Notes under the pieces: generated by a model
Databases searched by the model: none
Told to the model about the DNA's origin: nothing
What the model saw: the letters and a program-made list of their open reading frames with translations, nothing else
Shown: positions 1 through 6,582 of the stretch, in pieces
Numbering within the stretch: position 1 is the stretch's first letter
Layout: the number at the start of each line of letters is the position of its first letter
Translations under genes and position numbers: made by a program
Source: Gammaproteobacteria bacterium
Lineage (GTDB): Bacteria > Pseudomonadota > Gammaproteobacteria > Eutrophobiales > Eutrophobiaceae
NCBI GenBank assembly: GCA_014239225.1
Contig: JAAZZI010000041.1
Span: 1 to 6,660 of the forward strand
Reading direction: 5' to 3'
Length of the DNA stretch: 6,660 bases

Positions 1-336
1 CCTGACCCAATCTCTGGAAAAATGCAATTTCATCAAGGAGTAGACTTTGCAGGTAGCGCTGGCTCACAAATAGTAGCAGTTGCTTCTGGAGTAGTAACAT
101 GGTCTGGTAATCGATATGGGTATGGAAATATGGTCGAAATTAATCATGGAAATGGATTTGAGACACGTTATGCACACCACAAAAAAAATGTCGTTGTAGT
201 TGGTCAGAAAGTTGATAAGCACCAAGTTATTGCTCACATGGGTAAATCGGGTAGGGCAACAGGACCACATGTACACTTCGAAGTAATAAAAAATGGAACT
301 CCCATAAATCCTATAAAATATATTTCTTTGAAATAA
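1..336 (+). CDS. M23 family (LytM-type) metallopeptidase, C-terminal part, 5' end outside the window
   Basis: The reading frame is open from base 1, so the ATG at 22 is an internal methionine and the gene starts upstream of the window; 111 codons are visible. This is the catalytic domain of a zinc peptidase that cleaves peptide cross-bridges in peptidoglycan, or an inactive-type regulator of such enzymes; it would act in the periplasm. Seen: HQGVD at residues 11-15 of the fragment (the HxxxD zinc ligands), YAH at 57-59, and GPHVHFE at 88-94 (the HxH motif, H90 and H92). All expected zinc and catalytic residues are therefore present, which favours an active endopeptidase. The domain ends about 17 residues after the HxH motif, as is usual. 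M23 genes commonly sit just before secA in gammaproteobacteria. The N-terminus (signal peptide or membrane anchor, possible coiled coil) cannot be judged here. Confidence 0.93.
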   Translation, partial: PDPISGKMQFHQGVDFAGSAGSQIVAVASGVVTWSGNRYGYGNMVEINHGNGFETRYAHHKKNVVVVGQKVDKHQVIAHMGKSGRATGPHVHFEVIKNGTPINPIKYISLK

Positions 337-375
337 CCGCTTTTCTTTATTAACTTACCAATTAGAATTTATTGA

Positions 376-402
376 GCGTAAAATTGCGTGTAACTTTTAC
401 GT
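376..402. repeat. Inverted repeat in the M23-secA gap (possible hairpin)
   Basis: CGTAAAA at 377-383 is matched perfectly by TTTTACG at 395-401, with an 11-nt loop; G376 and T402 could add a wobble pair. It lies 21 nt before the secA start. No T-run follows, so it does not look like an intrinsic terminator of the M23 gene. It could be a leader structure of secA or a small operator. In DNA this AT-rich, a chance 7-bp repeat is also plausible. The gap is too short for a secM-like leader gene. Confidence 0.3.
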
Positions 403-422
403 AATAATAGAATTAAGTAACT

Positions 423-3119
423 ATGACTATAAAATTTTTAAGAAAACTATTTGGGAGTCGAAATGATCGCGTTATTGGCCGATTGAGTAAAATTGTAAAA
501 AAAATAAATTTACTTGAAAATGATCTCAAATTACTAGACGAAAGTGATTTTCCCAGCAAAACAAATGAATACAGAAAAAGAATTAATGAGGGAGAAAGCT
601 TAGACGATATTTTACCCGAGGCATTTGCTCTAGTTAGAGAAGCTGGTAAACGTGTTTTAAATATGCGCCATTTCGATGTGCAACTAATCGGCGGCATGGT
701 ATTACACCAGGGAAACATCTCGGAAATGCGGACAGGCGAAGGAAAAACATTAGTCGCAACTCTAGCCGCGTACTTAAATTCTTTAACAGGTTCTGGTGTT
801 CACATAATCACTGTAAATGATTATTTAGCAAAGCGTGATGCCGAATGGATGGGGCAGTTGTATAATTTCCTTGGATTAAGTACCGGCGTTATTGTATCGG
901 GTTTGTCAATGGAAGAAAGAAAAGCTGCATATTTATGTGACATAACATATGGAACAAACAACGAATTTGGGTTCGACTATTTGCGAGACAATATGGCATT
1001 TAGTATTGATGGGAAAGTTCAGAAGAAATTAAATTATGCAATTGTTGACGAGGTTGATTCGATATTAATTGATGAAGCAAGAACACCATTAATTATTTCA
1101 GGAACAGTTGATGATAAATCAGAATTATATTTAAAAATAAATGAATTGATTCCAGCATTAGTCATTCAAGAAAATGAAGATGATTCTGGTGATTTTACCT
1201 TAGATGAAAAGTCTAAACAGGCCTATTTTACTGAAGTTGGACATGATCATATTGAGCAGCTTTTAAGGGAAAATAATATTATTAAAGAAGGACAAGGATT
1301 ATATGATCCAGTGAATATGGGGGTTCTTCACCATCTAAATGCAGCTTTAAGAGCCCATCACTTATTTAGTAATGATGTAGATTATCTTATTCAAGATAAT
1401 CAGGTAGTTATTGTCGATGAATTTACGGGGCGTTCAATGCCGGGCCGTCGTTGGTCCGATGGTTTACATCAAGCGATTGAGGCGAAAGAGAATGTCCCTA
1501 TACAAAGCGAAAATCAAACGCTCGCATCAATAACATATCAAAATTATTTTCGATTGTACTCTAAGCTATCGGGGATGACTGGAACGGCTGATACAGAAGC
1601 TCCTGAGTTTCAGTCAATTTATAATCTTGAGGTTCTTGTAATTCCAACACATATGATAATGATCCGAGATGATCAAAGTGACATTATCTTTCTAACATCA
1701 AAAGAAAAATTTATAGCAATAGTTGAGGATATAAAAAATTGTCAGGCAAAGAATCAGCCTATTTTAGTGGGAACCGCGTCAATTGAAGTATCCGAATATT
1801 TGTCAGATTTATTAAATAAAAATAAAATTAAACATCAAGTATTAAATGCAAAATTTCATGAAAAAGAAGCCGATATTATAGCTCAAGCTGGCAGTCTTTG
1901 CGCAGTTACTATAGCAACAAATATGGCGGGTCGCGGAACAGATATTGTGCTTGGCGGAAATTATGAGGCTGAGATTAAAGCGATGGATAATCCATCAATA
2001 GAAAAAGTGAATGCACTTAAAAAAGATTGGGATGAACGCCATAAAAAAGTTATTGAGAGCGGGGGATTACATATAATTGGAACCGAAAGACATGAGTCGA
2101 GACGTATTGATAATCAACTTCGTGGTAGTTCAGGACGCCAAGGTGACCCTGGTTCAAGCAGATTTTATCTTTCATTGGAGGATAATTTAATGCGTATTTT
2201 TGCAAATGATTGGGTTTCATCCACTATGGAAAAACTTGGTATGGGAGAAGGTGAAGCTATTGAATCAAGACTAGTTTCCCGTGCAATTGAAAATGCACAA
2301 AGGAAAGTCGAAGCTCATAATTTTGATATTCGCAAGCATTTACTTGACTTTGATGATGTGTCAAATGATCAGAGAAAAGTTATATATGAGCAACGAGACG
2401 ATTTGCTCAATAGTGAAGTGGTTACTGAAGAAGTAGAATTAATGCGTCTTGATGTATTTGATGCAATTTTAGATAGTTACATTCCGCATGAGAGCATGCA
2501 TGAAATGTGGGATATTAGTGGATTGGAGGAAATACTCCAAAATGAATTTGGTATTACTGTCGACATAAAATCATGGTTAGATGGCGATGAATCATTACAT
2601 GAAGAAACTTTACGTCAAAAGGTTCATCAAGAATTAGATAAAATATACGGAGATAAAGAAAAAGATATAACTACAGAATTAATGAGACGCATTGAAAAAC
2701 AAGTCATGCTAGATGTCTTGGATAGACATTGGAAAGAAAACCTAGTTAATATGGATTATCTTAGACAAGGAATAGGTCTTAGAAGTTTTGCAGCTAAAAA
2801 CCCTAAGCAAGAATATAAGCGAGAGGCCTTTGATTTATTTTTGCAAATGTTAGAAAATATCAAACGCGATGTTATCGTTTTTTTATATAGGGTGAGCATT
2901 AGAACAGAAGAAGATATTGAATTAGCAGAAAACAAAGAAAACAAACAAAAAGTAAATTATAGGCATCCTTCAGTTTCAAGTAGCTTAAGTAATAATCCTC
3001 AGGAAGAAGGTTCTTCCGATAAACCTTATGTAAGGGATAAACCAAAAATAGGACGTAATGAACCATGCCCATGCGGATCAGGGAAAAAATATAAGCAATG
3101 TCATGGAAGATTAACCTAA
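423..3119 (+). CDS. secA: Protein translocase ATPase subunit SecA
   Basis: SecA is the motor ATPase that pushes unfolded precursor proteins through the SecYEG channel. The product has 898 residues, normal for gammaproteobacteria, and starts with the family's N-terminus (KLFGSRNDR at 8-16), which fixes the ATG at 423; no strong ribosome binding site is visible. Domains in order: nucleotide-binding domain 1 with Walker A GEGKT at 105-109 and Walker B VDEVD at 208-212; the preprotein cross-linking domain from about 225 to 370; GMTGTAD at 384-390; nucleotide-binding domain 2 with TNMAGRGTD at 499-507 and motif VI at 566-572; helical scaffold and wing regions; a Ser-rich linker at about 849-866; and the zinc-binding tail PCPCGSGKKYKQCHG at 881-895 (C882, C884, C893, H894), which usually binds SecB and phospholipid. 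Odd: motif VI reads RGSSGR instead of RGRSGR (S569), PTNRP has become PTHMI (408-412), and LRGYAQ has become LRSFAA (786-791). The frame is uninterrupted, so the gene is presumably functional. Confidence 0.99.
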   Translation: MTIKFLRKLFGSRNDRVIGRLSKIVKKINLLENDLKLLDESDFPSKTNEYRKRINEGESLDDILPEAFALVREAGKRVLNMRHFDVQLIGGMVLHQGNISEMRTGEGKTLVATLAAYLNSLTGSGVHIITVNDYLAKRDAEWMGQLYNFLGLSTGVIVSGLSMEERKAAYLCDITYGTNNEFGFDYLRDNMAFSIDGKVQKKLNYAIVDEVDSILIDEARTPLIISGTVDDKSELYLKINELIPALVIQENEDDSGDFTLDEKSKQAYFTEVGHDHIEQLLRENNIIKEGQGLYDPVNMGVLHHLNAALRAHHLFSNDVDYLIQDNQVVIVDEFTGRSMPGRRWSDGLHQAIEAKENVPIQSENQTLASITYQNYFRLYSKLSGMTGTADTEAPEFQSIYNLEVLVIPTHMIMIRDDQSDIIFLTSKEKFIAIVEDIKNCQAKNQPILVGTASIEVSEYLSDLLNKNKIKHQVLNAKFHEKEADIIAQAGSLCAVTIATNMAGRGTDIVLGGNYEAEIKAMDNPSIEKVNALKKDWDERHKKVIESGGLHIIGTERHESRRIDNQLRGSSGRQGDPGSSRFYLSLEDNLMRIFANDWVSSTMEKLGMGEGEAIESRLVSRAIENAQRKVEAHNFDIRKHLLDFDDVSNDQRKVIYEQRDDLLNSEVVTEEVELMRLDVFDAILDSYIPHESMHEMWDISGLEEILQNEFGITVDIKSWLDGDESLHEETLRQKVHQELDKIYGDKEKDITTELMRRIEKQVMLDVLDRHWKENLVNMDYLRQGIGLRSFAAKNPKQEYKREAFDLFLQMLENIKRDVIVFLYRVSIRTEEDIELAENKENKQKVNYRHPSVSSSLSNNPQEEGSSDKPYVRDKPKIGRNEPCPCGSGKKYKQCHGRLT

Positions 3120-3150
3120 TAGTATATAATTCTATTAATTATCTTTAATA

Positions 3151-3156
3151 AGAGGA
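3151..3156 (+). promoter_or_regulatory. Ribosome binding site of argJ
   Basis: AGAGGA, within AAGAGGAAA, lies 9 nt before the ATG at 3166. It is the clearest Shine-Dalgarno match in the window and supports this start for argJ, giving a protein that begins about where other ArgJ proteins do. Confidence 0.7.
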
Positions 3157-3165
3157 AATTTAGAG

Positions 3166-4386
3166 ATGTCAGTAGGGTTAAAGCATCCTCAATCACTAGT
3201 AAAAATAAAAGGTATTCGGCTTTCAGCCAGCTCAGCAAAGATTTATCGCAAAAAACGTGATGACATAGCGTTAATAGAAATTACCGACGGTAGCGTTACT
3301 TCGGCGGCTTTTACTCAAAATCGTTTTTGTGCTGCACCAGTTCAAATTTCAAAAAATCATTTAAGTAAATCCAAGCCACGTTATTGTTTAATCAATGCGG
3401 GTAATGCTAATGCTGGCACGGGTGAAGACGGTCTTTCGAACTCAAAAGCTATCTGCAGAGAACTTGCGAAGATAACTAATTGTAATGAAAATGAAATACT
3501 ACCATTTTCAACAGGAGTTATTGGAGAAGATTTACCAGTAGAAAAAATAAATAAAGTACTCCCCCAGTTAGTTAAAAACTTGTCTGAAGATTGCTGGGTT
3601 AATGTCGCAAAATCAATTATGACTACTGATACGATACCTAAAGCTGTATCAAGTCAGATAAGCATTGCAAATTCAACAGTCAGTATTACTGGTATTGCTA
3701 AAGGATCTGGCATGATAAAACCAGATATGGCAACCATGCTTTCATTCGTAGCGACTGATGCAAATGTAACAAAAGATGCTTTAGATAAAATTAGAGATCA
3801 TGCTCTCTTTAAAAGTTTTAATAGAATTACTATTGATGGAGATACTTCCACTAACGATTCATTTCTTTTAATTTCAACATGTGCAATAGATGCTCCAATA
3901 ATAGATAAAAAAGACAGCAAAGAGTTTAAAATATTAGAGAATGAAATTATAAAAGTCTGCCGTGAACTAGCTCAAGCAATTGTGCGTGATGGTGAGGGAG
4001 CGACAAAATTTATATCAATTCAAGTTGATGAAGGTATAGATTCATCTGAATGTCTTTCGGTAGCATACAAGGTTGCAGAATCACTTCTTGTAAAAACTGC
4101 TTTTACAGCCTCAGATCCTAATTGGGGAAGAATAATAGCAGCAATAGGAAATTCTAATATAAGAGATCTAGATATTCATAAAATAGATGTTTACATCGAC
4201 GATATTTGTATTGTTAATAATGGCGAGAGATCAAAAACATATAGTGAAGATAAGGGAAAGAAGGTAATGAGACAAAATGAAATAATTTTGAGAATAAACC
4301 TTCGAAGAGGTACATTTAGCGAGGAGATATGGACTACGGATTTATCTTATGAGTATATAAAAATTAATGCGGAATATCGTAGTTAA
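3166..4386 (+). CDS. argJ: Bifunctional ornithine acetyltransferase / N-acetylglutamate synthase ArgJ
   Basis: ArgJ moves the acetyl group from N-acetylornithine to glutamate, closing the cyclic arginine pathway; many members can also acetylate glutamate from acetyl-CoA. The 406-residue product is full length. Seen: NAGNANAGTG at 77-86; STGVIG at 115-120, the region forming the oxyanion hole; KGSGMIKPDMATM at 179-191, where self-cleavage occurs before Thr190, giving the alpha and beta chains and exposing the nucleophile; TIDGDTSTND at 222-231; RDGEGATK at 274-281; DPNWGR at 317-322; and a complete C-terminus (YIKINAEYRS). No key residue is missing, so activity is expected. Whether it is mono- or bifunctional cannot be told from sequence alone; an argA or other NAGS gene elsewhere would bear on this. 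It follows secA after 46 nt with its own ribosome binding site and is closely followed by the Nudix gene. Its intact state contrasts with the eroded coaE nearby. Confidence 0.98.
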   Translation: MSVGLKHPQSLVKIKGIRLSASSAKIYRKKRDDIALIEITDGSVTSAAFTQNRFCAAPVQISKNHLSKSKPRYCLINAGNANAGTGEDGLSNSKAICRELAKITNCNENEILPFSTGVIGEDLPVEKINKVLPQLVKNLSEDCWVNVAKSIMTTDTIPKAVSSQISIANSTVSITGIAKGSGMIKPDMATMLSFVATDANVTKDALDKIRDHALFKSFNRITIDGDTSTNDSFLLISTCAIDAPIIDKKDSKEFKILENEIIKVCRELAQAIVRDGEGATKFISIQVDEGIDSSECLSVAYKVAESLLVKTAFTASDPNWGRIIAAIGNSNIRDLDIHKIDVYIDDICIVNNGERSKTYSEDKGKKVMRQNEIILRINLRRGTFSEEIWTTDLSYEYIKINAEYRS

Positions 4387-4392
4387 TATAAA

Positions 4393-5343
4393 ATGAATTC
4401 AAGAATAAACGTTGTCGTTGGTATTCTTTATAATAGTAACAAAGATAAGATATTAATAACAAAAAGAACAAGCAAACAATATTTATCAGGTTACTGGGAA
4501 TTCCCTGGCGGGAAGACCAAAAAAAATGAAGACTCGTTTTCTGCACTAAGCCGTGAATTTTATGAAGAACTAGGAGTGAGTATTACGAAAGCTAAAAGAT
4601 TAATTAAGATTAACCATGATTATATCGAAAAAAAAGTATTACTAGATGTTTGGAAAATTTATGAATGGGACGGGAACCCTTATAATCGTGAAAATCAAGA
4701 AATCAGATGGTCAACAATAAATAATTTAAGTAATTATAAATTTCCTGAAGCTAATAAATATATTATTCAAACGCTCTATTTACCAGATACTTACGGTATA
4801 AGCCAAAAGACCTATAAAGATTATTCTCATTTATTTTCTACAGCTAGAGATTATTTTAATTCTGGGCTAAAAATATTTCAGTTAAGATTAAACTTTGAAA
4901 GAGATGAGAAGTTTAAAAAAAATATTGAGAAAATAAGTAAAGAAGCAAAAAAAAATAATGCAAAGCTAATTCTAAATGGGCCCGCTTCAGATATTGAACA
5001 TTATACCGTAGATGGTATACATCTTAAATCAAAACAACTTCTAAATTATACTAGCAGGCCAATCAGCGGAAACTACATATTAGGCGCTTCATGCCATAAC
5101 GAAAAAGAACTTATCCAAGCAAAGAAATTAAATGTTAATTATGCATTTATATCGCCTGTTTTGAATACAAACAGCCATCCAACAGAAACACCACTAGGTT
5201 GGGGTAATTTCAAAAATCTTGCAAAAAAGGCCAATTTCCCAGTGTATGCTCTTGGAGGGATATCTCCGATTGATTTAAGTATGGCAGAAGAACATGGCGC
5301 ATATGGAATTGCGACGATAAGTGCAATTAATGAATTATCCTAA
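4393..5343 (+). CDS. Nudix (MutT-like) hydrolase fused to a thiamine-phosphate-synthase-like domain
   Basis: This is a 316-residue two-domain protein. Residues 1-130 are a MutT-type Nudix domain with a perfect Nudix box at 40-62 (G40, E46, R54-E55, E58-E59, G61), preceded by WEFPGG as in 8-oxo-dGTP hydrolases and followed by the FPEAN segment (118-122) typical of MutT. It probably removes oxidised dGTP from the nucleotide pool. Residues about 140-316 form a ThiE/TenI-like TIM-barrel half: QLRLN at 163-167, VDGIHL at 206-211, GASCHN at 231-236, SPVLNT at 254-259, ALGGI at 286-290 and a GIATISAI end at 305-312. The aspartates that bind magnesium in true ThiE are absent (NGP where ThiE has NDD; HLKSK where it has a GQED-like segment), and the phosphate-contacting Lys after QLR is Asn. 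True thiamine phosphate synthase activity is thus unlikely; the role of this half is unknown. This fusion is known in many gammaproteobacteria. The start is 6 nt after argJ without a clear ribosome binding site, suggesting translational coupling. Confidence 0.93.
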   Translation: MNSRINVVVGILYNSNKDKILITKRTSKQYLSGYWEFPGGKTKKNEDSFSALSREFYEELGVSITKAKRLIKINHDYIEKKVLLDVWKIYEWDGNPYNRENQEIRWSTINNLSNYKFPEANKYIIQTLYLPDTYGISQKTYKDYSHLFSTARDYFNSGLKIFQLRLNFERDEKFKKNIEKISKEAKKNNAKLILNGPASDIEHYTVDGIHLKSKQLLNYTSRPISGNYILGASCHNEKELIQAKKLNVNYAFISPVLNTNSHPTETPLGWGNFKNLAKKANFPVYALGGISPIDLSMAEEHGAYGIATISAINELS

Positions 5344-5347
5344 TTAA

Positions 5348-5398
5348 GAAGAATTCAATAAATCTTCAAAATTTACATTTTTTCTTTTTATGAAAAAA
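5348..5398. terminator. Possible terminator region between the convergent Nudix gene and zapD
   Basis: The 66-nt gap between the two convergent stop codons holds a weak hairpin (GAAGA at 5348-5352 with TCTTC at 5363-5367, plus two inner A-T pairs), then T-runs at 5378-5383 and 5385-5389. A second, purely A/T-rich stem (TTTTTTC at 5378-5384 with GAAAAAA at 5392-5398) could work in either direction. Neither is a strong GC-rich intrinsic terminator. Position between convergent genes is the main support. Confidence 0.3.
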
Positions 5399-5409
5399 GT
5401 ATTTCCAAT

Positions 5410-6195
5410 TTATAAAATACAACAGTAAAGTTCAAAGTGAACATCATTATGTGTTTGTGTTGGCCTAGCATTAGAATCAACGCCTTCCATAAATCTTATT
5501 GTGAATCTATGCTTAACCCCGCTTATATCTGGATAATAAGGACTTATAGAACTTATATTTACTCGTATTAATTGGCAGGACATATTCGCCCCTATTTGTT
5601 TATGATAAAAACCTGATTCAGCATCTTCATGGGTAGGGGTACTAGATTTTCTTATGTTTTCCAATAATATATAACTTGACTCTTTTATTGGTATAAGATC
5701 TGATGACCAATCAATTAAGTCTTGTCTTCTTTCAAACTCTGACTGCTTAAGCCAGTAATGGAGTCTTGGTAAATCAAAATTACAAGTTCCGCCAAGAATG
5801 TTTATCCTTTGACTGAAAACTTTCATTAACTCATTATTCTTTAAAATACTTCCCGGATGATATGATTGATCTTGAAGAAGGGTTAGTTTTTCATCAATTA
5901 TATTATTTATCATATTTAATCTTTCAGTATCAACTTCACCATTGCTCCTTAATGTATTGAATACATCTAGCTGTCTTTTTAGTTCTTTAATAATTTCATT
6001 TCTTATGTCTGAACGTACTAAAAGATCATTGATCTGCAGAAGTGATTCCAAGACTGATCTGCAATTTTTTTGAATATCATTGTTTAAGCGGTAATTAAAA
6101 GTATTATAAAGATGCTCTAAACGTAATAAGTTTCTTATTCGTTCATTCATCGGGTGTTCATATGTTACTATCTCATCATTCATTTCTGTTTGCAT
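5410..6195 (-). CDS. zapD: Cell division protein ZapD (YacF family, DUF1342)
   Basis: ZapD binds the C-terminal tail of FtsZ and bundles its filaments, stabilising the cytoplasmic Z ring. With the ATG at 6193-6195 the product has 261 residues; members are usually about 250. Seen: YEHPMNERIRNLLRLEHLY at 12-30, the family's N-terminal signature; a mostly helical first half; RINILGGTCNFDLP at 130-143 (most members have IPGG where this has ILGG); HYWL at 146-149; GVKHRFTIRF at 226-235; and the family's near-C-terminal FELYCC at 254-259. The frame is intact over the whole domain. Start choice is uncertain: the longest frame begins with a TTG at 6208-6210, and a second ATG at 6181-6183 would put the start 7 residues before YEHP, close to E. 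coli ZapD. None has a clear ribosome binding site. It follows the coaE remnant on the same strand, the usual coaE-zapD order, and converges on the Nudix gene. Confidence 0.95.
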   Translation of the reverse strand: MQTEMNDEIVTYEHPMNERIRNLLRLEHLYNTFNYRLNNDIQKNCRSVLESLLQINDLLVRSDIRNEIIKELKRQLDVFNTLRSNGEVDTERLNMINNIIDEKLTLLQDQSYHPGSILKNNELMKVFSQRINILGGTCNFDLPRLHYWLKQSEFERRQDLIDWSSDLIPIKESSYILLENIRKSSTPTHEDAESGFYHKQIGANMSCQLIRVNISSISPYYPDISGVKHRFTIRFMEGVDSNARPTQTHNDVHFELYCCIL

Positions 6196-6216
6196 AATAG
6201 GTATGGGCAATAATGT

Positions 6217-6582
6217 TTATGTAAATTTTTCTTTACTTAATGCCAAATATTTTTTATGTAAGATATTAATATATTCATTAAGATTTCCAATTTCATTGTT
6301 GTTTTCAATGATATCGTCTGCATATTTTAAACGCTCAGATCTTGTTACCTGTGTTTTAATTATTTTTCTCAATAAAGCAGGCGATATACTATCTCTTTTA
6401 GTAACTCTTTCAAATTGGATATTTTCAAGCGTATCAACTAATAATACTTTATCGAAATATTTTACTGATTTTGTTTCAATAAGGAGCGGAACAATAACTA
6501 AACAATATGGATAATTAATAAGAGAGGTTTGAATATCAATATTTTTAAAAATTAAAAAAGAACCTATAATTTTTACAACAAA
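6217..6582 (-). pseudogene. coaE: coaE (dephospho-CoA kinase) remnant: C-terminal half only
   Basis: Read on the - strand, 121 codons are open between a TAA at 6583-6585 and the stop at 6217-6219. They match the C-terminal half of dephospho-CoA kinase, which phosphorylates dephospho-CoA to coenzyme A in the cytoplasm: PYCLVIVPLLIE (conserved VPLLxE), FDKVLLVD, the VTKRD segment, and QVTRSERLKYADDIIEN (conserved QxxRxxRLxxADDxIxN), then a normal C-terminus. Aligned by memory to E. coli CoaE, homology goes back to about 6561, where SFLI sits exactly where HPLI should be (13 residues before PY). About the first 80-90 residues are missing, including the P-loop GxxGxGKS and the substrate-binding Asp region. 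The frame has no ATG or GTG and only one internal TTG, so it has no plausible start of its own. A kinase without the P-loop cannot be active. Either a pseudogene, or a gene split by an insertion with its 5' part beyond the window. Its stop is 21 nt before the ATG chosen for zapD. Confidence 0.85.

Noticed and set aside
64..276. A - strand open frame of 70 codons inside the M23 peptidase gene.
   Set aside because: It is antisense to the M23 catalytic domain, with no motif and no ribosome binding site evident.
384..413. A possible secA promoter: TTGCGT at 384-389 and TAGAAT at 408-413, 18 bp apart.
   Set aside because: The -35 matches only half the consensus and transcription would begin almost at the secA start codon, leaving little room for a leader.
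413..718. A - strand open frame of 101 codons overlapping the start of secA.
   Set aside because: It is antisense to the conserved N-terminal SecA domain and has no recognisable motif of its own.
2756..2944. A - strand open frame of 62 codons inside secA.
   Set aside because: It is antisense to the conserved C-terminal SecA region; a shadow frame.
3125..3130. A perfect TATAAT hexamer in the secA-argJ gap, as a possible argJ promoter.
   Set aside because: No reasonable -35 hexamer lies 16-18 bases upstream, and such hexamers are expected by chance in DNA this AT-rich.
4364..4546. A - strand open frame of 60 codons across the argJ-Nudix junction, with a hydrophobic stretch.
   Set aside because: It is antisense to the Nudix domain and the end of ArgJ; the hydrophobic stretch reflects AT-rich complementary codons rather than a supported membrane protein.
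6203..6514. A + strand open frame of 103 codons opposite the coaE remnant.
   Set aside because: It lies antisense to clear CoaE homology, shows no family motif, and has the hydrophobic, low-complexity look of a complementary-strand artefact.
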